From: Erodium maritimum
Lineage: Eukaryota; Streptophyta; Magnoliopsida; Geraniales; Geraniaceae
Assembly (NCBI GenBank): GCA_963921825.1
Contig: OY997595.1
Location: forward strand, 63,643,879-63,707,878
Reading direction: 5' to 3'
DNA: 64,000 nucleotides
In this document: positions 11,320-23,013 of the stretch, piece by piece
How positions within the stretch are numbered: position 1 is the first letter of the stretch
How the letters are laid out: every line of letters starts with the position of its first letter
Notes under the pieces: generated by a model
What the model was told of the DNA's origin: nothing
What the model saw: only the letters and a program-made list of their open reading frames with translations
Database searches by the model: none
Position numbers and translations under genes: made by a program

Positions 11320-13052
11320 TTGATCTCCGGGCAGCCGGCCGACAAGATGTCAGCAAATGGGTTAAGCGGAGGCTCTAGTCACGGAGGGAAGAACACCTCG
11401 ACTGATTGTTTGGGGGGGAGAGGCGGACGCGAGAATGGGGAGGAGAGTTCAGAAATGGGGAGCAGCGAACTTCGCTCGAAGATGGCGGAATCGGGGTTGA
11501 GAAGCAACTCTGAGAGAGAGGCTGAAGGGGATGGCTATCCACAGCGGCGACCTCAACCTCGGGCGAGAGGTGCTCTCCAGCCGCACACGATTTTCGTGCT
11601 CAATCTACCTGAAGGAACTTCAAAGGCGGGAGTGAAGGCCATCTTCAGCCTGTTTGGGGAGATCATTCACATACAATTACCTCTAAATCCAAACATCGGA
11701 GGTAAGTATTTCGGATTTGTTCGTTTTAAAGAGGGTGTGGACTTGGGGAAAGTGGTGCTATCTACAAATGGTTCCAGTTTGGGATCGAAAGTTCTGTTCG
11801 TGGCTCAGGCGTGGGCTAAGCAAAAGGTGTGGGAGAAAGCTCCAAGGGAGGACCTAAGATTGCTTCTCAATAGAAAGGCAGCAGAGCAAGACAGACCTGG
11901 ACAAGTCTAAAATCGAGTGACCTCACTCGAACTCGTTGTGGATGAGAAACTGTTAGAGGAGGCTAGCACCAGATGGCTAGGGGTGCTACATGGAAATGCT
12001 TGCTCTAAGGTGATACAAGAGGAACTAGGCAAACAAGGTGTGTTCGATATCCAAGTGAGATCCCTGGGCAACAGAGTGGTGTATGTCTCCTGCGCAGATA
12101 GGGCTTTTGAAGAGAGAATGGTGGAGAGTAGATGGTCTTGGTTGTCCCAGTGGATGACCATGTGGTTGAATAAGGAACACTTGCTGCTTAAAGGAGGCCT
12201 CTTTCGTTGGTTCAGGATCCAAGGGGTACCGATTCAGTGTTGGACAAAAGGAAACCTGGAGAGAGTTGCCGGAGCTCTCGAAGAGGTGGTGATGATACAC
12301 CCACAGTCGCTAACAGGTATGGACTTTGATGAAGCCTACGCGCTGGTACATCTTCAGAATAAGTACTTCAGTGAGCAAGCGATTCGAGCATCTTTTGATG
12401 GTGAAGATTGTTGTGTTAATGTCTCGGAAGTCCAAGCCAGCTAGGTACCTTTTGTGATCCCGATCTCTGAAGCGGTGGAGGATAGTTGCTTGTCTGCCAG
12501 TTCGGGAAAATCGGCAAATTTGAACTCAGCAGAAGTAAGTACTCGAAATTTATCTCCTGTGAGCGCAAACAGGGCTGGAAACTTTGATTTTAATTACTTG
12601 GATTCATCGGCTCCGTCAACCATGCCTTTAGTCCCGATCGCTGAAACTGTTGAGGAATTCAGTAACGTGCCCAAACTCAGTTGGATAGCCTGGACTATGA
12701 GAAGACAATCTCTGGACCTGTGGTTTCCAAAAAGAAGAAGAAGAAGTCGATGCTGAAGGCGAGAGACCAGGCGGACTCGCAGAATACCGTGAGTGACAAT
12801 CTGATCGCACATGAGACGTACGGGCCGGGTCCACGATCACGAGCCCAAGGAAATTTGCAAGCAGCAGAGAAGGCCTGGGCTTACTGTAAAAATATGGGCT
12901 TCAAATCAAAATCAATAGGAGAGCAGTTTAGGAGAGAACTGGAAGCATTAAACGTCAAGTTATGCGCAGCTGATTGTGATCGTGGTTCTGGGTTGGATGC
13001 ACAGGCAGACTCAGACGGTGGAGGCAGTAACGCCTCCCTTTCTTCTTCCTAA
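11320..13052 (+). pseudogene. LINE ORF1 (RRM RNA-binding protein), interrupted
   Basis: The first block (11320-11910) holds an RRM: TIFVLNLPEGTSKAGVKAIF (RNP2 side) and KYFGFVRFKEG (RNP1). It stops at 11908. The second block (11917-12444) resembles the DUF4283-like middle of ORF1s (RWFRIQGVPIQCWTKGNL). The third (12681-13052) has a Lys run, then EKAWAYCKNMGF, a C-terminal motif that recurs in the ORF1-only elements of this window. ORF1 proteins chaperone LINE RNA. The blocks lie in different frames, so at least one stop and two frameshifts break it. It ends at 13052, one base before the ORF2 ATG. Confidence 0.8.
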
Positions 13053-16000
13053 ATGTCTATTTCTCTTCTCTCATGGAACGTGAGAGGGGCCTCTTCTGAT
13101 CAGAAGAGGAGTTCGATAAGAGAGGTTGTCAGGAAGAGAAGGCTGAAATTCATTCTGCTTCAGGAAACAAAAATTGTAAGACCCCCGTCCAATTTTCTGA
13201 GATCTTGTGGCCTGAGAAGCGACTGGTCAAGTGTATGGGTTGAAGCTGAAGGGAAATCTGGAGGCTTGGTGTCGATTTGGAATGAGATTTTTTTCACATT
13301 GACTCGTTCTAAACCGTTGCGGAATGCGCTACTATGGTGGGGTAAGGCTGGAAATGATCCACAGGAGATCTGTGTTGTCAACGTTTATGCCCCTTGTGAT
13401 GCCAGGGGAAAGGAAGCGTTATGGGGAATACTACTGGCATAAATTTTGGCGTTCTCAAGTCCGATTTTTATGGGAGGCGATTTCAATACAGTCTTGGAAG
13501 CTTCGGAAAGGTGTGGTGGTTCAGGCTCTCTGGGTAGGGGATCACTGTTGTTTGAAGGCTTCATTAACTCGGCAGGTCTTATAAATTTACCAATGCAAGG
13601 AGCCCGGTTTACATGGTATGGAACAGATCAAAGAGCTTCGAAATTAGACAGGTTTTTAGTCAACGCTGAAGTACTTTCAAAGTTTGTGAGGCTTTCCCAA
13701 AAGAATTTGCCTCGTCGGGTTTCAGATCACCGACCTGTCCATCTGTACACAGAGGAGTTGGATTGGGGACCTAACCATTTTAGAGTCCTCAATGCTTGGC
13801 TTGAGGATAACAGACTAGTACCAGAGGTAAAGTCTTTTTGGGCCAAGAATTCTTACAATGGGACACCTGGGTATTGCTTGTGGAGAAAGTTCAAGGATCG
13901 GAAAGGGGTTTTGGAAGAATGGAATCTGACAGTCTTCGAAAGAGTGGATAAAGAAGTAGAAAAGTTGGTGGATGAGATTGAGCAGTGGGACCTCTTGGCT
14001 GAAAGTAGGTTGCTGACAGAAGCAGAATTAAGTAGACGTGGGTTAGCTGGTGCTCTGCTCATTCAACAATCGAAGCTTTTGAGCTTGATATGGAAGCAGA
14101 AGTCTAGAGTTCTGTGGTTGAGAGAGGGTGACAAATGCTCAAGATTCTTTCATCTTATGGAAAACTTCCGAGCAATCAAAAACAAAATCTCCTCCTTAGT
14201 GGTGGACGGGATCACTATTTCAGACCCGAGCAGACTGAAGGAAGCAGTAGCAAGACATTTTGGATCTCAGTTTAGTAAGAGGAATAGGGCAGGTTGGGTC
14301 CTACCCTCTCTCCCCTTTAAAAAATTATCCCCTTCTCAGCAAGCTAGTTTGGAGAGCATCTTTACGGAAGAAGAGGTGGTGTTAGCACTAAAGGACTGCA
14401 ATGGTTCTAAAGCGCACGGTCCAGATGGCTTCACTATGCTTTTTATTCAGAAATGTTGGGAATTTATGAAAGATGATTTTATGGAGTTCTTCAAGTCCGT
14501 TTTTAGTGGAGGGAAGATAGGGAAGGGAGTGAACTCCACTCTGCTAGCTCTGATTCCCAAAGTTGAGGATCCGAAGTCTTTCTTAGATTTTCGGCCTATC
14601 AGCTTAGTCTCGGCAATGTACAAACTTTTGGCGGAGGTTCTCTCTAGAAGATTGAAGAAAGTTATTGATGGGTTAGTAAGTGACACTCAATCAAGTTTTA
14701 TTGGGGGGAGGCAGAAACTGGATGGTGTTCTGATAGCAACTGAGTTAATTCAGCATCTGAAAAAATCAAAAGAAGAGGTCCTTTTGTTTAAGCTGGATTT
14801 TGAGAAGGCCTACGATTGTGTCAGCTGGGAGTACTTGGATCATTGCTTCGTAGAGATGGGCTTTGGTGATAGGTGGAGAGGTTGGATGACCCAATGCTTT
14901 TCAACACATGTTTCTGTCCTTGTAAATGGGAGCCCGACCCCGGAATTTCAGATGGAGAGAGGTTTGAGGCAAGGGTGCCCCCTCTCACCCCTCCTCTTCG
15001 TTCTGGAAACGGAGGGGTTACACCTGCTTTTAAAGGAAGGGGAAAGAAGGGGGGAGATAAAAGGGGTATGGTTTGGTGACTCTGGGCCCTCGGTATCTCA
15101 TTTGCAATTCGCAGATGACACGATGATATTTATTCAAGGTAAAAGGAATTTTGTGGCTAACTTGAAGCAGATCCTTATTGGCTTCCAATGTTGTTCTGGG
15201 TTAAAAATCAATTTTGAGAAGTCAAGTTGTTTAATGCTGAATCCGAGTACTCCTATCACTGAAGAAGCTGCAGAGTTACTGGGGTGCGGAATTGGGGTGC
15301 TACCCTTCACCTACTTAGGCCTCAGTTTGGGAGCAAACCCGAAGAGGTTAAAGACATGGGAACCGATTATTGTCAAGTATAAGAAGAAGTTGGGCTTGTG
15401 GAAAGCCAAATTCCTTAGCTTTGGAGGGAGGATTACTTTAATTAACTCCACTCTTTCTGCTTTGCCTCTGTTTTATATGTCCTTGATGCAGGCACCGGTA
15501 GGAGTTATAAAGGAGTTGGAGGGATGACGACGTAGATTTTTGTGGGGAGCCTCTGAAAACAGGCGAGCTCTGCACAAAGTCAGGTGGGAAGTTGTGTGTA
15601 AAACCAAGAAGGAGGGGGGTCTTGGACTCCGAAGTTTGGCCAGAGTAAACCAGAGTCTCCTTTCGAAGTGGTGGTGGAGATTCGCTTTTGAAGTTGATTC
15701 TTTGTGGAATTAGGTGGTGTGTGCCCGGTTTGGATGGGAGCCTTCTGATTGGGACCTAGGTAGATTGGAAGTGGATGACAAGACATCGCGGGTAGCCCAT
15801 ATTCAGGATTTGGGCAAAGACCAATCTTTCAGAGATTTGTTTGGAGGTGTGGGGCTGAGATGGACGGTTGGCAAAGGAGATAGAGTGAGTTTTTGGCTTG
15901 ATGTGTGGTTGGGGGAGACGCCATTGAAGGACCGATTACATCGGATTTTTCATTTGTCCAACAAGCGTTTTGCCTCAATCTCGGAAGTTTGGGTAGGGGA

Positions 16001-16745
16001 CAGGTGGGATCTAGATTTGGTAAGGGAACCACGTGGAAGGGAGGCCCCATTGTATGCGGCTTTGACTGCCTTATTGGGGCCAGTCAGCTTGCCTGAAGGT
16101 GGTGTAGAGGACAGCTGTGTGTGGATTGCAGATGGAAAAGGGTTCTCGGTTAATAGGTGTTATAAGGCTATGGGTGGTAGAGGAGAGGAGAAAGTGTGGG
16201 CCAAATTTCTATGGTCTCCAGGGTTGCCACCAAAAGTGGCGGCCTTCTTGTGGTTGTGTTGTCATGAAGCGGTCCCGACTTCAATGTTTCTGGAGAGTAG
16301 AGGCGTCCCGATTCCCATCCAGCATTGTTGGTGCTACTTTTGTGGGACGAAGTTTGAAGAAGTTCAGCATATGATAATTCAGTGTGATTTTGTTTGGCGG
16401 ATTTGGTCGGCTATCATTAGATGGTGGGATCTTTGTTGGGTTATACCCCCTACTGTTCAGGAAGTTTTGATTTCTTGGCCTTTTTTGGTGCCCGGTAAAG
16501 TCAAGAAGGTGTGGATACCCATATGTGGGCTTGTTATTTGGGAGATTTGGTTGGCGAGAAATGGTCTGAAGTTCAGGGGTGAGGTGCCTTCGGTTGAGCA
16601 GGTGGTCTCCAAGGTTCAAGTTGCTTCGTTTGGTATTATTAAGGCTTCCTTCCCAAATTTCTCCTTCATCTCTTTCGTGGAATGGCGCAGGTATCCCCTA
16701 GTGAACTGCAAGAGCTCCCTTCGTTCCAAAGTCTCTATTGTTTGA
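13053..16745 (+). pseudogene. LINE ORF2: endonuclease, reverse transcriptase, zf-RVT; three nonsense codons
   Basis: One continuous 1,231-codon frame broken only by TAA at 13440-13442, TGA at 15525-15527 and TAG at 15711-15713. Domain order: endonuclease with SWNVRG (residue 7 on), LLQETK (35-40), GGDFN (141-145) and SDHRP (224-228); reverse transcriptase with GPDGFT (about 452), FRPISLVSAMYK, and the catalytic FADD (about 685); then a C-terminal zf-RVT with FLWSPGLPPKVAAFLW and HCWCYFCG near 1045-1110. The protein would nick target DNA and copy LINE RNA at the nick. No frameshift was seen, so decay is recent or mild. Two of the stops fall at sites that look like Arg and Lys codons changed by single substitutions. 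Confidence 0.93.
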
Positions 16746-16936
16746 GTTTGTAGTGTGAGACGATGTGGTTGGTTTTTCGGGTTTGTTTTCTCGTTTGTTG
16801 CTTTTGGTTTGGGTTACCTTTGTTGAGAATTGTGTTCTCTTGGTTGTAGTCTATTTACAGACGAGTTATAGCCGTTTTTCAGGCTACTTGCCTATCCGGC
16901 AAGGATAAATAAAACATCGCTGATAAAATAAAACAC

Positions 16937-17202
16937 GAACAATTTTTGTTCTTGAAATGTTTCAAAAACAGACATAATTTTGAGTCTACATAATTGTTGA
17001 ATTGTAATGCTATGTATGTAAAGTATTCATTTATTATTGTCTTTTACAAGAGAAAAGAGCAATTTACACTTCCTATTATCATTCATATATGCATCTACAA
17101 ATAAAAAAATAGATCTATAAACTTGTTAACTTATCAACACAACCCCATCATAATAGGTGCTTTTATGATCGTAAATTTGACCACAAACTAACCAAACATA
17201 AT
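16937..17202. other. AT-rich host flank
   Basis: AT-rich sequence between two LINE-type insertions. Nothing further was recognised. Confidence 0.5.
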
Positions 17203-17220
17203 TATCTACTAAACTAATAT

Positions 17221-18948
17221 TCTTTTTGGATAAGCTAGAAAAGTTATATTAGAGAAAATAAGATCCAAAGAGGATCAAACCAAAAGATAACCATTACAGA
17301 AGAGCTCTCATGCGGGAACAATTCTCGAAATAAAACCGAAAGGGAAAACAAAATCACCCAGCAGTTACCCACTTTTTGCCTTCCGATGTCAGGCTCGGAT
17401 CATCAAAAGCCTTAGCTTGATGAGTTAGCTGAGCGGTTTGAGTGCGTGTAGCTGCAAGAGCTAACCGAGCATCATGCACCTGCTTGCCAATGTCCACAGG
17501 ATTAACCAATCTCTTTCGACTCCGGGAATGGGTTGGTTTGATTTGAACGGTGTAATAATCCCCAAAAAATTTAGGAGGTCGACTCTGACGATTCGAGGCT
17601 CTAGAGGGTAGCTTCGATTGACGTCCCTTGTTAGAAGGTTTAAGTAGAGCCTCCTTCCATGGACTAATCCGTTGATCTCCGTTTGGGTCGTTAGTGAGCT
17701 GGGCCACATGAGCAGGGCCCAAACCAAGCCCACCCAAATTGCCACCTGTTGGGCTTGTGCATAGGTGCAAGAACACCTTTTGGGTCTGTGCCCACACGCG
17801 GCCCAAGATTCGCCAAAAAAGAGTCAGCTTCGCCAACTTGCGCCACACGTAACGCGTCCAGGTCGTGACTTGATCCCAATATGTTGAATCTATGTGATTC
17901 AAATCAACAATATGGGGCGAGATTAACGCGTCTTGATTGGAAATCACTTCCCCAATGGCTTCAATCCTAGTATTATTGCGATTCAACTCCGAAATCCATC
18001 CAACGTCACTTGAACATTTACTGGAATCGTGGCCAGAGAAACTCCATTCCGAGCGGGCTGGTTGCCATTGGATGACATCGGAACTGACTTACCAAAGGAG
18101 GCATGAGCACCACCATGCTCCAAAGAGTCAATCCATGTGCTCAATTCCACAGTCGTGATCTTAGTGCTGTCTCTCGAACTCCGGTACGCCTCGGATGACT
18201 GCTCAACCACGTCCTTATCACCAGAGGTCACCGGGGTATGATTCTGTAGCGAACCCGAAGCAAGGTTATCCATCGTCGTCATGCTCTGTTTTAGAGCTCC
18301 GACGCGAGGAACAGGTTTCCGACGCCTGGAAATGGCCACGAACAGTAGGTGGCCGTTCATCTTCATCCCGTTCATGCTCTGAACTGCTTAGACAGCCGAA
18401 TCCTTCAAACGGAAACGAACGAATCCAAACAAACGATTTTTGCGGTTTGGTCTGCTCAACGCCGACGAAGACAATATCTCTCCAAAATGTTTGAAGGTAT
18501 TACACATGCACTCTTCCGTTTTTCCATATGGTAAATTGCAGACGAAGATTTCTTCGTCGACGAGATTTACCTTCCTTGATCGACTTCCTGTTATGGGTTT
18601 AAGCTTCCAAAGCACATTTGGAACTTCCTTGACCTGCTGCACCAGGACGGAAGCCTCCTTCTGCTTTGCGACCACCATAACAGGTGCTGACACCAAGACC
18701 TTGGCCGGCAGAACCTCTGCCTCTGGGACTTGAAAGTTTCGCGCAAGTTGTTTATGTTTCTGGCTGGATCGACGAGAAACACTCGGTACCATTTCCTTGG
18801 CACGACCCACATGAAATACAATCTGACAGTAGGAATCGTACGCCTTGATCAGGATCACACAAAAGGAGGAGGAGGGCAGAAACTCCTTCCTCCTTTCACG
18901 GTTTCTCTTCACCATACCAACACCCTAATTTTAACACTTAAAACTTGT
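17221..18948 (-). mobile_element. ORF1-only LINE derivative with 18-bp TSD
   Basis: A 1,728-bp minus-strand insertion flanked by tatctactaaactaatat (17203-17220) and tatctgctaaactaatat (18949-18966), an 18-bp TSD with one mismatch. Read on its own strand it runs from a short 5' leader through an RRM-bearing ORF to a 3' UTR that ends agcttatccaaaaag. No endonuclease or reverse transcriptase is present, and the intact TSDs show that the element inserted in this form rather than losing ORF2 afterwards. It probably moved with enzymes from an autonomous LINE. Confidence 0.85.
17354..18915 (-). pseudogene. RRM protein of the ORF1-only LINE derivative
   Basis: Translation from 18915 opens MVKRNRERRKEFLP and reaches an RRM: EEIFVCNLPYGKTEECMC, then FGFVRFRLKDSAV, a stop (TAA near 18388), and in the same frame AVQSMNGMKMNGHLLFVAIS, the normal end of an RRM. 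A second break near 17985 is a frameshift, after which the frame from 17986 gives a basic C-terminal region ending at 17354 with no known domain. The likely role, by analogy with LINE ORF1, is RNA binding. It lacks the EKAW..CK..GF motif seen in the other elements, so it belongs to a separate subfamily. Confidence 0.7.
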
Positions 18949-18966
18949 TATCTGCTAAACTAATAT

Positions 18967-19139
18967 AACTTAGGTTTAATAACAAGATTAAACCCAACAG
19001 TTTATCTCTTCTCTTCTCCGAGTTGTAACACGAAAGACACTTATGAATTATTTAGTGAGGTTATTAAAGCTTATTTGGTTGGAAAAATTCTTCATGCTCT
19101 CTTGTGTTCTTTAGACTCTTTAGCCTAAATCATGTTATG
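18967..19139. other. Flank, no gene seen
   Basis: Short AT-rich segment before the DUF4283 remnant. Confidence 0.4.
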
Positions 19140-20481
19140 TCAATGTCGACTGCACCATCGCCTGTCTCCTCGACTTCTACGTCACAGCTCGCCCCACCTA
19201 CGACGTTAACTATGTCCCCTCCTCTTTCTACAGCGGATGTTTTCTTACTCCATTAATAATGTCCCCAAGATCTCTATCTGGATTCACCCCCTCAACGAAA
19301 GTCAGGAAGAGGAGAAACCCTAAAGCATCCTCTTCTGTCTCACCGATCACACCACCGCCATCTCTATTCCTCCCACAAGACAAACTGACTGCGGAGGCCT
19401 CGACTATGGTGGTCTTCTCTTCATGGCATGTCTCACCGGGCTTCACTCCGTCTAAACCCAAGTGGGGTCTCCCTGCCAAGCCTTCATGTCATACGTTGTC
19501 GTAAACCTACACACCACCGCCAACTATGGATGGTCCTTATTTTGTTGTTTCAGAGACGTATAGGGTTCAGGGCTTCCTTGTCCCATTACTTCCTAGAGAC
19601 CCTCCGCATCTTGAGAACCCATCACAATCGATGGGGACTCTTCAGGCTGTCTCTCGGTGTGCTTCCTCGCTGAAAAGGATGAGATGAAGGTCATGGTTCC
19701 CTCATTCTGGCGGACCCTGCGATCCTCGCTCGCCAGCAGTATGTCATGGTGGGTCGGCTGGTTTCGCTAGAACCAACTCGAAAGGACTTCATGCTCACGA
19801 ACATCACACGAGCATGGGGCCGATCAACGTCAGTATTGGTGGTTAAGGAGCTAGAACCCGGGACCTATGGCTTTTATTTCACGTCTCAGGATGCGAGGGC
19901 CTGGGTTCGGAACAACGAACCTTAGTGCTTTAATGTCTATTCGATGATGCTGGGGGAAATAGTGGACCCGTTGGCTCGGGACCTCCCCAATTTGGATCAG
20001 ATCCAACTATGGGTGCATGCACGGGGTCTCCCGCCTTCGGTCCGTACAAAAGTTATTGGGGAAGTTATTGGAGCCATGGTACGGGAGTGCGTGGATGTCC
20101 CTATTGACTAGTGGGGCCTGTTTTGGGGCGGGACTTTCAAAGTCCGGTTTTGAATGGAGCTACACCGGCCCCTCACGGACTATGGTCATGAAGTTTCGGG
20201 AGTTTCCGAAGCCAATTAGGGTCACCCTGACCTATGATCGACTACCAACATTCTGTTATAATTGCAGCCGAATTGACCATGTGGTCTATGAGTGTGAACT
20301 GGAGATGCCAGGGATACCGATATTTGATGACTCTTTCTTGGAGTTCAAGGATGATAACCTCGAGAAGTTCTATGCTACGGATTGGGAGACGGTGATCCAA
20401 TCTGCAACCGACTCATGGTGTCCCTTTCTGGTCTGTAGCTTGGCCAGCTTGTACTCCTCTCTTACCTCTGGAGAGGTTTAA
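19140..20481 (+). pseudogene. DUF4283 / zinc-knuckle protein, degenerate
   Basis: The Ser/Pro/Thr-rich N-terminal part (from about 19140) is followed by a DUF4283-like region in one frame (DFMLTNITRAWGRS, TYGFYFTSQDARAWV, LDQIQLWVHARGLPPS, 19790-20050). After a stop near 20110 and a frameshift near 20150 it continues with PIRVTLTYDRLPTFCYNC and SRIDHVVYECE (20217-20300). The last part is a CX2CX4HX4C knuckle, the usual partner of DUF4283 in plant LINE ORF1-type proteins that bind nucleic acid. Several stops make it non-functional. No LINE ORF2 follows, so it is either an orphan ORF1 relic or part of a deleted element. Confidence 0.65.
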
Positions 20482-20489
20482 TTTACATT

Positions 20490-21050
20490 TGTATTCGCTC
20501 ATAAAAAATGTGAGAATAAGAATGGAGATGAGGAAGGAGAAGTATTTGAAGTCTACGTACAAACATAGGGGAGAATTCGTGTTAGACGAATTAAATTTTT
20601 TTTAAATGAGCATGGTGTGCGAAGATTCATTACAACACCAAACACACCTTAACATAATGGCGTAGCCTACAGGAGGAATCGAACCATAGTTGGAATGACC
20701 CGAACCCTACTTTAGAACATGAATCTCCCAATTGTATTTTGGGGAGAGGCAGTCATGACAACGGCTTACTTACTTGTTGAACCAAGCCTCGATAAGAAGT
20801 GTTTTGGCACGGCGTCATATGAAGCCTGTAAGCCGAACATACATTACTTTAGGGTGTTGGGATATTTTGCACACCTGAAAGTGAGACATTCCCATATGAA
20901 AAGGTTTGATGATAAAAGCGTTGTGGTTGTGTTCGTTGGATATGATCAAACTCTAAAGCTTCTCATTTCAATAACCTACAAACGAAAAGGCTTGTTGTAA
21001 GTAGAGATGTAGTGTTTAATGAAGGAAGGAACTGGAACTTGTGAACTTGT
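20490..21050 (+). pseudogene. Copia integrase fragment
   Basis: Pieces of a copia integrase core and its C-terminal part: HRGEFVLDELNFF, HNGVAYRRNRTIVGMTRTLL, then MNLPIVFWGEAVMTTAYLL, FRVLGYFAHLKVRHSHMKRF and DDKSVVVVFVGYDQ, with a further RDVVFNEG after a frameshift near 20960. Stops replace Gln or Lys codons (near 20650 and 20716). No LTR was found nearby, so this is an isolated scrap. Confidence 0.85.
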
Positions 21051-22502
21051 GTAAAAGAAGGGGGTGAAACCGAGTCCTAACAAAAGAAGGTCTTTGGAGA
21101 AAATGTACGCTAACAATAGAGATAAAAGACCGATTATGGTGATAACGATATCTTAACCCTGGAACATGAGCTTTGTAGGTGGCCGCTCCTCACTAACGGC
21201 AACGTTTCTCCCGGCACAGATCTGGTCCCTTGCTCCATCTCAATGGCGACGATCCTGCTTCCCAATGCTCCCGAATGCTCCCGAATGCTGCATCCCCATC
21301 CTCGATCTCATTGGGTCTTCAACCACCATCTTCGATGGCTTGTCCGCCTTCACCATCACTAGTCCCTGATCAATCCCGCCGTCTCTGATGACGACACCAG
21401 TGCATCCATCTCTTTGGCCTCCACCGATGCACCCTTCTCGACCTCTCTCTCGATTCTGAAACAAGCTAATCGATTGGGTCAGATTACTTTATCTGTATTC
21501 TATTTCGCAAGCTTAATGACTAGTGAGTAGATATTCAAGTACTTTTATCGGGAGGGAACCCTGATTCACGTAGTTCCTCCCCTTACTTCTGATGAGTTCA
21601 AGTTCGGTCGCAATTCTCACGGAAAAGAGTGTTTGAAAAGCAGGGATCAAACAATGTTTAGGCACCACTTTGAGTGGTTCTCCTCAGTTTATTAGTTGAA
21701 ACTCTTTAACCTTCTTCAAAAAGAGACTAACTCTCAATTTATTAAAATAAGTGTGAACATAGATTCTTAATTCGTTCTATGTTTATAGATTCTTACTTCG
21801 TTCTATGTTTATTCTTCTGTGATTACTGTTTTCTTAGATACTTAATCGATTATAGTGAATTATGTCCACTATCATCAGAAGAGGCCAAAAATCATGAACA
21901 GACACTGTTGAATGATAAATGGAGAGGGCCGTGGAAGATAAAATTAAGTCTACTCCAGAAAATCAAACTTGGAACAAACCCTAGCCGCCTTAGTCTTCTT
22001 CCTGATGATCCTTTGTCTCCGGTAGCTCCTGTGGTCTCTCTATGGTCGTGGGAGCTGCAGGAACTTTTAGCAACTCACCTCTTGTCTTTCCCCTCTAGTT
22101 CTCGGTGTGGTTGTGCTCTGACGATTCTCGTTTTGCCTCCTTTGTGCTATCGTCGTTCGACGATGTTCCGGTGACCTCGCCTCTGTGATGCTCGTCTCCT
22201 CTTGGATCTGGTGAGTTGTCTTTATCCATCCTCTTTCCCGTATTCCTTGGACCGTGTATTGTCCTGGGGCCTTTGGTATTCCTCCCTTCTATTGGAAGAG
22301 TGCGTGTGGGCGTCGATTCGTCTTCCCTTCGGACTGTCGTGGTTTGGGTGTTGGAAATAGAGTTCGTACGTTTTGGAAATCGCAAGGCACCATCAGAAGC
22401 AAATCATGCTCGCTGGGCATTTGGACCATATGAGGGAAGAGTACCAGAACCATTATTGGGGTTGAAAGAAGGTCGAACGAGGCATCTTACCTAGCTGAGT
22501 GG
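21051..22502. other. Unclassified sequence
   Basis: Low-complexity coding-like pieces without a known domain. A direct repeat aatgctcccg occurs at about 21263-21290. The C/T-rich section 21960-22270 resembles LINE 5' or 3' UTR composition seen elsewhere in the window, but no tail or TSD was found. Confidence 0.35.
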
Positions 22503-22712
22503 ATGACAATGTTCAATCAACTTGAAGCATGGAGGAAGGCTGAATACGAGCTCAGTGAGGAGCTCAAGGTTAAGGATCTACTTCGAGCTAGATGGTTGGT
22601 TGAGCAACAAATTTGGGCACAGCAGGAAGTTACTATTGAGGAACATATTATTGGTCGATTGGCTGCACTTGAGAAGCAAGAGGAACAACACCAGCCAGAG
22701 CACGGTTCCTGA
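22503..22712 (+). other. Short ORF of unknown origin
   Basis: A 69-codon ORF starting MTMFNQLEAWRKAEYEL, rich in Glu, Lys and Leu and probably helical. No family was recognised. It lies at the left side of the gene-fragment region and may be part of a captured gene or a chance frame. Confidence 0.3.
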
Positions 22713-22910
22713 TACACACAAGGTGTTTGATGAATTGCAAATGTCAAACACAATGGATTATGACAAGGTATGGTTACCACAAATTACATTACAGTTGCTA
22801 GTTCCATATATATGTAATCTCGAAATGGTTATTTGTCCGATTAGATTTGGCCTTTTCCTTGATATCAAAACCGAAGCTTTATTTAATGATACAGATGGTG
22901 TTTCCTGTGT

Positions 22911-23013
22911 GGATGTTTGGCATTTCAACTTGAACCGGCCCTACCCTTAAGCAACTTAAGCAGTTGCTTAAGGCCCCACGATGGTGTATGGATGTTTGGC
23001 ATTTCAACTTGAA
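22911..23013. repeat. 24-bp direct repeat flanking a short hairpin
   Basis: The 24 bases starting ggatgtttggcatttcaact occur at 22911-22934 and 22990-23013. The 55 bases between them contain cttaagcaac and gttgcttaag, which pair as a stem around ttaagca. Either a small foldback inserted with a long target duplication, or a local duplication captured it. Confidence 0.75.

Larger units (their letters stand above)
11241..16925 (+). mobile_element. Near full-length L1-type LINE
   Basis: About 5.7 kb with 5' UTR, ORF1 (11320-13052), ORF2 (13053-16745) and a short 3' UTR ending catcgctgataaa. The possible TSD is aaataaaaacac (11229-11240) against aaataaaacac (16926-16936), which differ by one indel, so the boundaries are tentative. 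Encoded parts fit a plant L1: RRM-bearing ORF1, then apurinic endonuclease, reverse transcriptase and zf-RVT in ORF2. It is the only element in the window with a complete LINE enzyme module and could be kin to the donor of the truncated copies. Confidence 0.85.
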
